This document shows positions 24,803 through 36,126 of a stretch of 64,000 bases of DNA, piece after piece. The DNA is taken from assembly GCA_004369085.1 (NCBI GenBank), contig ML210208.1, positions 88,734-152,733 of the forward strand, written 5' to 3'. The stretch comes from Coprinopsis marcescibilis (taxonomy: Eukaryota > Basidiomycota > Agaricomycetes > Agaricales > Psathyrellaceae). Numbering within the stretch: the stretch's first letter is position 1; every line of letters starts with the position of its first letter. The translations under genes were made by a program, and so were the position numbers. The notes under the pieces were generated by a model. It had not been told where the DNA came from, searched no databases, and was given only the letters and a program-made list of their open reading frames with translations.

Positions 24803-25523
24803 TCACTTGGGCTCCGCAACAGTCCCGCAATCCTTGCATGTCCTGATTTCCTTGTTATCCTGCCACTTCTGTATAACAGGCTTGAGCTGTGTGCCGAGGT
24901 CTGTGCAATGGAAAGCTTCCTCGTAGATAATGAACGGTTCAGGATGAGCTTCTTTCGACGGGCAGTACCATCTCAGTCGGTCTACATAACGTCGGATCCG
25001 TCAATGATAATCAGCGTCAGAGAGTGAGGACAGGGCTAAATACCAAGAGCGCCCTCAGGCCTGACCCTCTCAACCACGATCCCAACTGTGTTGGCAAACC
25101 GGACGGGGTTGTGAGGTGTGTTTGCTGATTGTAGAATAAACGCGGGGTTATCAGGGTGGCGATTGTGATTTAAAGTGAACTGCTGACCTGGAAGCAAGAA
25201 CATCTCCCCCTCCCCGATAGGAATATCTCTAAACTTGCCTTCGTCCACTACCCGAAGCAGCATATTACCCGTATGCTGGTAAAACCATTCCTATGAGATC
25301 GTATCACATTAGCCTGATTCCCTCCACCTCGTTCACATTACAAGCATACCTCCGTTTCGTTGACGTGGTAATCATTCCTCTCATTCGGACCTCCGACCAC
25401 CATGATCGTATAGTCATTTCCATGATATAAACAAAAGTTGTTGACTGGCGGTTGCAGCTTGTGTTGGTTCTCTGCGAGCCATTTGGGGAAGTTTAGGGGT
25501 GATGGGAGAGGCATCCTTGTCAT
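24803..25523 (-). CDS. BNA1: 3-hydroxyanthranilate 3,4-dioxygenase
   Basis: Exon 1 (25523 down to about 25350) encodes [20 protein letters not shown] and [20 protein letters not shown], ending in HVNETE. Exon 2 carries [28 protein letters not shown] and [10 protein letters not shown]. The last exons carry [18 protein letters not shown] and [10 protein letters not shown], ending at the TGA at 24803-24805. The iron ligands His, Glu and His are the ones in HVNETE and PHNP. A CxxC pair near the end resembles the rubredoxin-like metal site of microbial 3-HAO. The enzyme opens 3-hydroxyanthranilate in de novo NAD synthesis from tryptophan (kynurenine pathway). Two nearby Met codons (25523, 25514) could start it. 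Length fits the family; looks intact. Confidence 0.92.
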
Positions 25524-26032
25524 CTACTATGTAGTGCGGTCGTCGTGATGTTGGACAGACACGAGCCCAGTGTCAGAGTAAGAATCAAGACAAAGCAAAG
25601 GACAGAGATGAGAAATCTCCGTCCGGGCTGGACAAAGGCTATAAGTGGCCCGTATGTTGGCGGCTGACTGTAACTGTATCGACACATTGCCGGTGACTAG
25701 GTTGGCGACAGATGTATTCCTAGGAATATCGTCCATTACGAGGATTCCTGTGGTCGAAGCCCTCGGGTTCACTTTCGACTGTGGACTGTATTTCATAGTT
25801 CAGTAGGATGTGAATGAACGACGAGCGTGAGCCAGCCAATGAAAACGCGGGAACCTAAACTTCAGAATCATGTGACACAGACATCAAGTCACCTGACTAA
25901 ATGACACACGGGCACGCCCCCAACCGGAGGGCGTTTCTCGATTCCCCATCATCCTAAACTCTTTTCCAACATATATCTGTGCTATCAGCTGTCTTTGCCA
26001 CACGACAATACCCTCTAATCTAGGAAGACAAA
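25524..26032. promoter_or_regulatory. Divergent promoter, 3-HAO / Ser-Thr-rich protein
   Basis: About 510 bp separate two divergent start codons. An 89-codon frame on the minus strand (25527-25796) has no recognisable feature. Confidence 0.4.
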
Positions 26033-27206
26033 ATGGTCGCAACGACGACCCACGTCGTCGCACAGGCCCAAGACTCTGAAAAGCGGCGGAAACAAACGAT
26101 GGAAAAGGCAAAGGCGAATCATGTCTGTATCTCTCTGTCACCTTTACTGCTCAGAGATTGATGGAACGAATCGCACAGCTTTCCAGACAATTGCAGATGC
26201 GATTGCAATACGCACGGCTCAAGGTTGAGCATGGCTGGGTGGGTTTATCTGCACCAATACCTAGTTTACATGTTATCTCAACCACTAGCTGCAACGCCAC
26301 TCTATGTAGCAACGGCAGACCTTAAACGAGGTTGAGAACCTGTACTTTCGGCACTCACACCAGCGGGGACCTAAGCCTGCACTGTCTTCGCTGGTAACAG
26401 TAACCACGAGCCAACCAGAAACCCATGGTCAGCCTGTGGGTAGCTCGATGCTGAGCAACCCCTACTCCAGCACACAATCTTCTCTGTCCTTCATCTCGAG
26501 AAACACGGCAACCCACTCAGTTGCCAACGGTGCATCTATTTCTCAATCCTCAGAGACAATTGGATCACAGACGGGCTCTTCAGAGTCTTCTACTCCCGCT
26601 ATGTCGTGCACATCCACAATCCACAGCTCTACGCGCCAGGAGCCACCCACACCACGCCTGATAACCCCTACATCTCCTCCCAAATCCACCCTTTCGAAAA
26701 GCACTGCATCTACATCCACAAACTCGCACTACACGAGCAGCTTTGGTGTCTATATGACCCCTGCCGCATCATCGTCGACTGGGCCTCCATCATCATCCTC
26801 CACATCCTCTTCAACCGTAACACCAAACACCCACTCACATACCACGCCAAGCATGTACCCGATTATGACTATCCCTTCTTCGCCCTCCAAATCACGCAAC
26901 TCGAGCGCAGCGTCCAAATCTGCCCACGGGAAATCTGTTGCATCAAGTACGACGGGGACGACGGCGATAGCCACAGCGCCAACCGCTCACTCGCATTCGC
27001 ATTTCAATTTCAGCGTGGCAGCTGTTCCCGCTATGACATATGACGCGTTCTGGTCCAATCATTCGCCGTCGAGAGGAACAAGTCCACGTTTAGCGACCGT
27101 ATCTGGGAATGGGAGCATAAGCAGTGTGAGCACGAGTCGCAGTACGCCGACGAATGGTCAGAACAACGGACCTGGTCCTTCGTCACTGGGTAACCAGTTC
27201 TCGTGA
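26033..27206 (+). CDS. Conserved basidiomycete-type Ser/Thr-rich protein with short helical N-terminal motif
   Basis: Three exons. Exon 1 starts MVATTTHVVAQAQDSEKRRK, exon 2 encodes LSRQLQMRLQYARLKVEHGW, and exon 3 begins QRQTLNEVENLYFRHSHQRG and continues with about 260 residues that are mostly Ser, Thr, Pro and Asn. The short helix RLQYARLKVEHGWQ resembles the xLRLRLxxAxYKVxTxQ type motif of Whi5/Nrm1-like G1/S transcription repressors; this is a weak similarity seen by eye, not a firm assignment. The Ser/Thr-rich tail, with many SP and TP pairs, would suit regulation by kinases. It is divergent from 3-HAO. No enzyme motif or membrane segment. Confidence 0.7.
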
Positions 27207-27401
27207 CAGATGCAACTCCGAACAAATGGTGCCCGCTACTAGCTCAGCTTCAAGTCTTCAGTCTGACTGCTACAAGTTCCTTGTTGTATTTCCTGGTTTT
27301 ATTTTCAGTCATATTGACACTATGGATCTACTTGTTATTCGCACACACCTACTTACAGTACTGTATATCATGTTTATACACGTATCGCTAGATATTAATC
27401 T

Positions 27402-27436
27402 ATCAGTCTATCATATCATATCATATCATATCTATT
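27402..27436. repeat. (ATATC)n microsatellite
   Basis: About five tandem copies of atatc in an AT-rich spacer between two converging genes. Confidence 0.8.
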
Positions 27437-27574
27437 TGCTTTATGCGCTTGCGGGTGTCCAAGAAGTTAGAACAAGCAATTTCCAAGAAATGGATGATCA
27501 GTATGTGAGTAAGTCCGCAAAATGTACAACCCCCGCCTCGCAAGAAACATATTGTCTGGGAAATGTTCACCACT

Positions 27575-30405
27575 CTAGTCAAAATCCTCGATATCATCAC
27601 CCTCGAGCCACCCTCCTTCCGCGTCCTCGCCTTCCAGACTATACCCACCTCCGGCTCCAGTGCATCCTCGCTCATCATCCTCATCATTATTACCCTCATC
27701 CAGATCCACGGCGTCCCGCTCGTTCACCTGCGCAGCCCCCGGACTCCCCGACGAATGTTTGGTAAAGAGATGTGTGGTGAAGAGGCGGTGGGCGCGCGGT
27801 GGGCGGGAAAGTCTGGCTGTCACGGGGGCATTGGTTGAATTGGCAGGAGAGGCGGAGATGGTAGGGGTTTGGTTGGGAGGAGAAGTGGTGGGAGTAGACC
27901 CAGCCACAGAAACGGGGCCCAGGCCACGATCCCTAAGTTTGAGAATTGTACCCAACTCAAGCACAACCTCGTTCGCCCCCCACGCGCATACTCTCCTTGC
28001 CTCTGGGTTCTGATACACGTAAGAAGTTAGTTCTGGGTACTTCAGTTTAAGGTAAAGAAGTAACGATCGACCACGAAAAACTTGTAAAAGACAACGTAGA
28101 CTCACCAGCCGCATATCCTCAGCAACGACCCACTCCCTCGTCGCCCTCACCGCATCCCTCGCATCCTTCTCCTTCTGCAACACGTCAAAAAACTCAGGTT
28201 TGTACGTCTTTTGACTTCGCCGGACTACGGGCGAGGGCAAGCTGTGTATTGTGCCGAGTGTGAGGAGATGGAACTGGTGGGGGTTGGCTTGGTACCACTG
28301 TAATTGTTTGAGCGGTTGGTAAGACACTCGACGGATGTGTAGAAACTTACTGCTTCACCGCCGCTTGAATCAATCCAGCTCAACCAATCTGCTACGCCCT
28401 CCACCTCTTCCACTTCGTTGCAGAACTGGGGATAGTTCTGGTGGATGTACAGCGAGAAGAGAGAAGAGTCGATGGGTGAGTCGGCGTAGATTGTCTGTTG
28501 CATAACAATGTGGGAATCAGTACTGAGGGTTTTCAATAAGAATATGTAGGAGCATCGGGGAGTTTTGATGATAGTCATAGGCCATAGCTAATTAATGATT
28601 TGCACTCACGTCAATGTCCACCCGACTCGCCCTCCTTTCATGCTCAGCCAAGTATTCGGGCAACCCCGGTGGATCAATCAACTGCGCATCCAGCTCCTTA
28701 TCTTTCTGGATATCCTTGGCTTTTGCTGATGAACTAGGAATGTCGCCCTTGCCTACACCAACGCGATCAGGACACTGGACGTATTACGAGCATTGAATTC
28801 ACGTACGCTTGTTATACAAAACCTTGCCAATTAAATGGAACAGCGCAAGGCTCTGTTCCCGTCGCGTCACTGCTTCGACCACAAAGTCACCTTTTCCAGC
28901 ACCATTCCCTGGTGACAGTTTGGCCTTTCCGCGTGGTGCCTCGACCACACAGGCGAATTGCAGTCCCATAATTGCACTCCGAATATCACCATTCGCCGAC
29001 TCCACTACCATATCCAGTACCTGTTTGGATGGCTTGAAGAAAGTATCGTCGTCGGAGTGCTGTTTAGAATGCGTCTGTATGAGGGCTGTCAGGGCTTTGC
29101 GCATAAGTGTAGATGCGATTGGGTTGAACCTATATAATCGTCCAGTGGATGTTAGCCGCTGATGAGACGTAGTCAACCAGAGTAAGTAGTAAGTATGGAA
29201 CGCACAGAATCTGCGTGACGTAGGGCCCTTGAAGCAACTCCCTCGGTATCACACTCCTTACATCCACGATCTGCTCGCTGTCTCGGCCAGCACCAAATCC
29301 ACTGGCAATACGTTCATCTCGAGCTTCACCCCTCAGTCCCGTGTCGCTTATGATAATCACAACAGGAACAGCAGGTGCATTGACATCAGGGTTGATAGGC
29401 GACTCGACAAAAGCGCGTAGCAAATCGTGGAAGCTGCTCTGAGTTTTCTGGTGTAGCACATTCGGAAGGTCTTCTAGAAGCACAATTTGGCGTTTCTTAA
29501 GAGGGGGTGAATGGGTCGAAGACGATGCAGATGGTGGTTTCTGAGTGGAGGAAGATGAGCAGAAAGACAGGTTCTGCCCTCGCGCGGCTCGGTTGAAGAA
29601 AGTGCTGAATTTGGCGAAGAGGCTTTCGCTGTCGTCGTAGTCCCGCAATGCGTGATAGTCCTGTGAAGACTCGTCCCATGGGCGAGCTGCTGCTGCTGAG
29701 GATGACTCCCCTATGGCGTTCCGCCACTCAACGATTTCGAATCCCAGTTCGCGGGAGAGCACTTGGAGAGTGGAGGTTTTGCCCGTGCCGGCGGGGCCTG
29801 TTAACGCCAGAATCCTCTGTGGGTGCGTCATTTGACTGAGAATCAATCAGAAGGTATTCGACTAACTCTGTACTTTCGAAGCTTTCCGGTGGGTCCACCT
29901 TCGAACGCTTCTATGAGCCAATGGCGCACGTCCTCGACTTTGCGAATATGTACTGCTAACTCTGCTTCTGTGGTTGGTTCGTAGAGGTCTACCCATAGTT
30001 GGTCGGCTGAACACGTCGTTTTAGCATTTGTTGCACAGATTTAAGCTTCTTACATACCTGTAGGTCGCAGAAAGGACCTGCCCGTGGCCTTTTCCTTCCC
30101 TTTCCCTTTCCCCTTCTTACTCGCGCTTGTGCTCGTAACCGGTGGTTTAACCTTCTCCTGCGGTTTCTCAACACTGTTTTGGCTTGAAGGTGGCGTGTTC
30201 CGAAACTATGCACACTTTAGTAAGCGTTTGTAGCATCCAAGAAGGGTGTTAAGAGTAAAATACCAACCGCAGTTAATGGATCGAATCTCTTCTTCGCTGC
30301 GCTGCTGGTTTGTGGTTGTGAGCCGAGTTTAACGACATTCGTTACTTTGCTGGGTTTCGTAGACGCCTTTTTGGGTACCTGTGCCTGTGAGGATTTCGGT
30401 GGCAT
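27575..30405 (-). CDS. RAD17: Rad17/Rad24-like checkpoint clamp loader
   Basis: A multi-exon gene. The start at 30405 gives a basic, Lys-rich N-terminus with KKRFDPL. Then come DLYEPTTEAELAVHIRKVED and VRHWL, the typical Rad17 entry to the AAA+ fold, Walker A GPAGTGKTST, a Walker B-like IVLLEDLPN, SDTGLRGEA and FNPIASTLMRKAL. Later exons carry GDIRSAIMGLQFAC, SLALFHLIGKVLYNKR and YADSPIDSSLFSLYIHQNYP, both highly typical of Rad17. The acidic end EGDDIEDFD closes at 27575. Rad17 with Rfc2-5 loads the 9-1-1 clamp at damaged DNA to activate ATR-type signalling. Compared with yeast Rad24 the ATPase core has Ser-rich inserts. No lesion seen. Confidence 0.93.
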
Positions 30406-30419
30406 TTCTTCCTTTGCCA

Positions 30420-30443
30420 GTGTCCTACTGTGTCCTACTGTCC
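30420..30443. repeat. Short tandem repeat (tgtcctactg)
   Basis: Two full copies and part of a third of a 10-bp unit, just upstream of the Rad17 start codon. Confidence 0.6.
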
Positions 30444-31102
30444 TAGCGTTAGGGATCAGAGCGAGACGCGTCGAAGGTGCGATTTTGGGTGCATTCCAAA
30501 GCAGGCGTTGGTTCTGTTACTGGATTGAGTCGCGTCCCATCAAATTGATCGTCTCACGCTCAAATTGGCAGCAAAAACGTTGTTGGCTCTTTCAAGTTCC
30601 CCAGTATGAACGAAATCTTAGGTATTTGACTTAATGGACCTCAGAGAATGCAGGTCCTAGACTAGCTCAAAGCCCAGGAAAAGTGGACAGAGCAAGTGCA
30701 ACGAAAGCGACGGCAAGGTCCATGTGGTCGATGAATACTATGCATCGTAATACAAGTCATCGGAGGTGGTACCCACGAGCTACTTACTACCTGTCACCGG
30801 CCAAGAAAAGGTCACGATATCGAAGTCACTTAGATGATTCAAATGTGGTGCTCCCATACTCGGGAGACTCGGAACGCCAAGGAACTTTGCTACGGTCGCG
30901 ATCTATGCATGTCGCTGGCAATAACTGTTCGATTAAGCGCTGAAGGGAGCGCAGGCATGTCATGGTCCCTAACCCGTTTGGTTCGCGAGACGCGAAAAAT
31001 CATTACATTGGTTACAATCGGGATATCAAAAGCGAAGGGTGAAAAAGGAGCCTGGTGTCAGAACGACAAAGCCTACGTTAGTGTTTCTCCTGCGGCTCTG
31101 TA
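30444..31102. other. Intergenic region upstream of RAD17, downstream of GH71
   Basis: It holds the RAD17 promoter and the GH71 3' end. Plus-strand frames here run antisense into the GH71 last exon and look like shadows. Confidence 0.45.
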
Positions 31103-32760
31103 CTATGACGCAGCCACGAAGGCGTTGAAGTTGTATGCAGTTGGTTGTGTCGAAAACCGAAAACCTTCTGGTGCGAAACGGAGAACGTCTTCCCCGTTTC
31201 TCGTTATCTGCGCTACTGGGCTGCAATCGTACGTCAGCTTTAGCCGCAGCTTCGAGAGACCCGCCGACAGATTTTGTGTAGTCGATTCTTCTCCATTGTC
31301 GCTGTCGCTGTCACCCTCCTGAATGCAGGAAAGAGTGACTTGTGCGTCTGTTGTTAGCAGGACAACTGCCCAGACGAAATCTTCCGTCTGTACAATTCGC
31401 CTCATCAATGATTCAGCTCTGTTATAAGAGCTGGGAGAACGTACAAAGCGGAAATTATATGGTACACCGACGGGGTCGGTTAGTACCTGAGTTCGAGCGG
31501 GGTACAGTCGCCCCCATAAGAACACGCGGTCTCCCTCAATCGTGGGGTATGAGCCAGTCTTATACGCAGTAATGTAATAGTGTTGAAGGTCTAACCAGCC
31601 TGCAGTTTAATCTCCTTTGAGTATGACATTTACTACTCAAGTTCTATGGCTTGATTCGTACCTTGATGATCATACCCTGCTGTCCAAGCTTCGGACAATG
31701 GCTGTGCACCCTCAATAGGCCCCATATAATGACACTCTCCATAGTCATTCCAAGAGATTATCTGGACCATGTCAACGATCTCTCTGTCGCGGATGAGAAG
31801 TTCCCAGCGTTCAGCAAGTAGCCAATTGTCGGCGCGGTAGATGAAGTTCTTGTTGTACGTGTTGGCGCCGTAATGCTGTAGATTGCCGGGATTAATGAAC
31901 CATGCGGGAGCGAGAAGCCTAGAATATGCGCTAGCACTCACGGTGAAGAACCAAGGTGAAACTGCTGCCATGTATGTTCGGCCGTTGAGGTAGGTCCGGT
32001 AGGCAGTGTCATAGTTGTTTGTGATATCATAGTTGCCCATTGGCCAAGCAGAGTCCCACTGAAATGAAGGCCGCGAGTCATTTAGCCTCGAAAGAGTTGG
32101 GAAGTACAGATGGACTCACACTGAAGGCACCGTCTGCTGAGCTCATTCCACCGTATAAGCCTGGATCCAGGAAAAAAGACGGGAGAAAATGAATTGCAGG
32201 TAGTGATTCGTCTTTCAATACCATCGTCCACCCTTCGTTGACAGAATTCTGCCCAAACATGCACCCTTGGCCGGCGAATGTCAGGAACAGTGGTCTTTCG
32301 CCAGCATCGCCTTGGACCATTAGCTGACTCTCGTGTTCATGAAAGGTGTTGACGTATGTGCGGAGAATGTCGCCGTCGGATAAGGCTGCACATGGGAGTG
32401 AGCCCATGTCGAAGGACACCGCCATTTTGAATGGTGCATTGGAGGTGCTCGAGAAGGAGGAGGCGGCATCGTAAGCGTCGGATACCCGAGATAGCTGCCA
32501 TTCGTTGACCCCAACGTTGAGCACGAAACCGTCAATGCCCTTTGACGAAGCGAGCGCAATGTCTGCACGGCAATTAGCTTGAAGTTGAACCGACACTCAT
32601 TCTCTCTGTACATACCTCTACTCCAGTCACTAGCGGTATAAGGATACGCGTTTCCAACGATAAAATGCATGAGGACAGGTTTGGGGATGGTTTGTGCCGA
32701 GGTTGTCAAAATCCATGGTAGTAGAAGGGCTAGCTGTGCAAACGACCAGAGTGTTTGCAT
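31103..32760 (-). CDS. Glycoside hydrolase family 71 (alpha-1,3-glucanase, mutanase)
   Basis: The Met at 32760 begins signal peptide MQTLWSFAQLALLLPWILTT, then KPVLMHFIVGNAYPYTASDW, the classic GH71 opening. Further exons carry GIDGFVLNVGVNEWQ, MAVSFDMGSLPC, LFLTFAGQGCMFGQN and GGMSSADGAFS. The next exon gives YLNGRTYMAAVSPWFF, NWLLAERWELLI, VQIISWNDYGECHYMGPIEG and AWTAGYDHQ. The last has GDRVFLWGRLYPA, TEDFVWAVVLLTTDA and a beta-rich end closing at the TAG at 31103-31105. The Asp and Glu of SWNDYGE lie in the usual active-site strand. Secreted GH71 enzymes cut alpha-1,3-glucan in fungal walls during remodelling or mycoparasitism. No carbohydrate-binding module seen. Confidence 0.92.
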
Positions 32761-33271
32761 TTTGATAGGCACATATAGTGATGGTAAACCGGAGCTGAGG
32801 GTGGATAAATGGAGACCTGCTCGTGAAATGAAGTGAAACCAGTATTGCGTCGAGAACTTGGTCAGCCACCGAGCGATTCGTTAACAAGAATAAGACTTAC
32901 TAGCCCAAGCTGACTCAAAAAATAGGCCGGGGTCAAACTGAACGACCCCAGGACTAGTATACAGCCTTGCGAATGCGACTACTTGACAAGATGTCTCGAC
33001 GCGTTTGATGGACGCGTCTGGGTCGTCCCAAAGGAATAGGGGTTCATCAAAGTCACGTTTTCTGTGACTTTCCCGATTCGTGACCCATGCTGACAGCGCG
33101 TCAATTGGACTACATATTGCTACCAGGCCTTTTGCTGCTCCGTCATCATTCTTGACCGCTATACATACGGGTCGTCCCTGTCTCTATCCGACCCAACTCT
33201 GGCGTCCACCAACGGGCAACTATTTATCGATTTTCTACTCGAAAACCCATCGTGAACGCCGTGTAGCAACG
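32761..33271. promoter_or_regulatory. Divergent promoter, GH71 / UBA2
   Basis: About 510 bp separate two divergent start codons. No clear TATA box. Short frames here are not supported. Confidence 0.4.
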
Positions 33272-36126
33272 ATGTCTACAGCAAAAGGACGGGGAAACCA
33301 TGCCAAGGCCATTTTGGGCGAAGAATTGTATTCCCAACTCGAGAATACCAAGGTGTTGCTCGTTGGTGCTGGTGGGATTGGTTGTGAACTTTGTGAGTTC
33401 TCTGTCGTACGTTCCATCAGCAGCTGACTGGTTTTTGCTCTGGGGGACTAGTGAAAAACATCGTGTTAACAGGATTCGGCAAGATTACGTTGTTGGACTT
33501 GGATACGATTGACTTGTCCAATCTCAACAGGCAATTTCTCTTCAAGAAGAAGGATGTGAAGCAGAGTAAGGCATTGGTGCGTCTTCTTCCCTCTTTTCTA
33601 CTTCTACTACGCCTGTGTATTGGTGTTTTGGGAGGGAAAATTCAGAATGGCAGTGGCTGATTGTCTGACAAACTTACCTTGCGCTGGGCCTGCCTACCAC
33701 ACCCCATCTACACTACATGACGTTGCACCCACAATTCAACACATGGACGACGCGCATTTACAGGTGGCAGCACAGACCGCAGCGGCGTTCAACCCAAATG
33801 TAAAGATTACGCCGCTACACGACAACATCAAGGAGCCGCAATATGATATTCCATGGTACCAGCAATTTGATATTGTTCTCAACGCACTTGACAACCTCGG
33901 TGCGTTCTCTTATTATAACACTCCTTCACAATGCGCAGGGGCTCATGGCGGCGGCACGGCACACGATAGACGCGCGAAGGCATGTTAATAAGATGTGCAT
34001 GGCAGCAGGTGTACCCCTGGTAGAGTCGGGTACCGCAGGGTATTTAGGCCAGGTTCAGCCGCTGTTGAAGGTGTGTACTGGGTTCTACACGCTGCTACTG
34101 GTGTAGAAGTCAGGATATGGACGATATTGACTGGTTGTATGCGACAGGACACAACAGAGTGCTTCGACTGTATCCCCAAGCCCGTACCCAAGAGTTTCCC
34201 AGTATGCACTATCCGATCAACACCAAGCCAACCGATACACTGTATCGTATGGAGTAAATCATACCTCATGGCGTGGGTATTGTTTGCATTTCGTTTGAGA
34301 GGGACGCTGACGTGGAGTTTCGTGACAGACAACTCTTTGGAGAAGATGAGGATGCGGGTGGAGAGCTCGACGAGGCAGAAAAGCAAGGAGAGAATTGTGA
34401 GTGTTACACAAAAAGGTGGCTATATGCACTCTTTCTGACATACGCGTTTGTTTTTGTTGATTAGCTCAGGAAATCGCTGCGTTAAGAAAGGAAGCCACCG
34501 CATTTAAGGCCGTACGCGACGCGTTGCGCTCAAGCGAGACACAGGATGCAGCCAAAATGGTGTTTGAGAAGGTAAGCCAGTTTTTTGTTCCCTCGACGTT
34601 TTTATGCTGGGTATGTGCCAACCCGTTTGACCCTATTAGGTGTTCAATGCCGACATCAAGAATCTGCTGTCAATGACGGATATGTGGAAATCGAGGTCAC
34701 CGCCGGTCCCGTTGCCCTACGATGAGATTCTTAATGGCTCGTTTGTTGTCAAGAAGGCTCAAGAGCCCACTACCGCTGCACCTGCGAATGGAAATGCGGT
34801 TGCGGGAAGTAGTAAAGCAGCTGCTGCTAACGGACACGTGAATGGGATATCGGCTTCCGCGTTGTCGTCGTCGAAATCAACGCTGAAGGATCAGAGAACG
34901 TTGACATTGAAGGACAACCTGGATCTATTTGCCGATAGGTATGGCTCAGCTGCACGTCACGTTGTGCGAATTGCTAATGCAGAACCTTAACTATAGTACG
35001 AATCGGCTGGCAGAACGATTGAGGAAAGGAGAGCAAACCATCTCATTCGATAAGGACGACGATGACGCGCTGGATTTTGTGACTGCTGCGTCAAACCTCC
35101 GATCTACGGCGTATGGCATCGAGACCAAAACACGATGGGAGGTCAAAGGTAGGTTCTATTGAGGTTGAAATATCCTTCTACACTTCTAACTATCCTTATG
35201 CGATTGTAGAGATGGCAGGAAACATCATTCCAGCTATCGCAACCACAAACGCTATCATTTCCGGGCTCATCGTCCTCCAAGCCCTTCACCTCATTCGCAA
35301 ATCGTTCGACAGGTTGCGCAACGTCCACCTCCAATTCAAGCCATCTGTCCCGATGAGCACCATTACACTAAGTGCGCCCAACCCACAGTGCGGGGTGTGT
35401 CGGGATACGTATGTGCTTGCGCAGTGCGATCCTGCGAGAGTTACGCTTGGCGAACTGGTGAAGGGCGTGCTTGGAGAGGACTACGGGGAGAGGGAGGTCA
35501 GCGTGTATGAGGGACAGAGGATGCTGAGCGATCCGGATTACGAAGATCTGTTTGAGAAGACGTTGGAAAGTTTGAGTGTTACTAGGGGCAAGTTTTTGAC
35601 AATCCAGGACGAGGATGGGGATCTGGAGAGTTTAGCAGTGGGAATCGCGCAGCTGCCGTAAGTACATTTCATTTCCCTACCCTTCGCTTCACTTCGTGAT
35701 GTCTCGTATTTGTTCCATTCCGGATTTCTGCTCGACATGATGCTGACTTCTCTGTTCTAAAGACCTAATCATCCATCGGACGCACCGGCCCTGATCTTGC
35801 CCTCAGTGGTTCCCAAGCCAGGAAAGAAGGTGAAACCACCACCACCTTCACCAGAAACACCGAAAAAGGATACTGGGAAGAGGGCGTTGCCAGTTGAGGA
35901 CGAGAATGGAATCATCGACCTTGCCCCCACGCCCAAGAAGCCGAAGTATAATGTTGGTGCTCGTGCTAATGGTGGTTCCTCTACGAACTCTGTCGTTTTG
36001 TTGGGAAAGCGGAAGGCGGAGGATGAGCCAAGTCCTAGCAAGAAGAGAAAATTGGAGGAGGATGGGCTGGTCGTAATGGATGGCAAGGAGGACGACGTGG
36101 AGTATATTGTGATTGATGATGATTAG
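33272..36126 (+). CDS. UBA2: SUMO-activating enzyme catalytic subunit Uba2
   Basis: At least nine exons. The start [20 protein letters not shown] leads to the ATP-binding motif [19 protein letters not shown], then [20 protein letters not shown]. Later exons give [36 protein letters not shown] with a zinc Cys pair, and the catalytic Cys region [18 protein letters not shown]. An Ala/Asn-rich insert follows, then the adenylation domain end [20 protein letters not shown], the second Cys pair CGVCRDTY, and a ubiquitin-fold domain. The tail has basic [15 protein letters not shown], a nuclear signal, and ends VEYIVIDDD, which fits a SUMO-interacting motif. With Aos1 it adenylates SUMO and passes it to Ubc9. 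Intact. Confidence 0.95.

Noticed and set aside
25527..25796. 89-codon ORF between 3-HAO and the Ser/Thr-rich gene
   Set aside because: Lies in the shared promoter and shows no motif or hydrophobic pattern.
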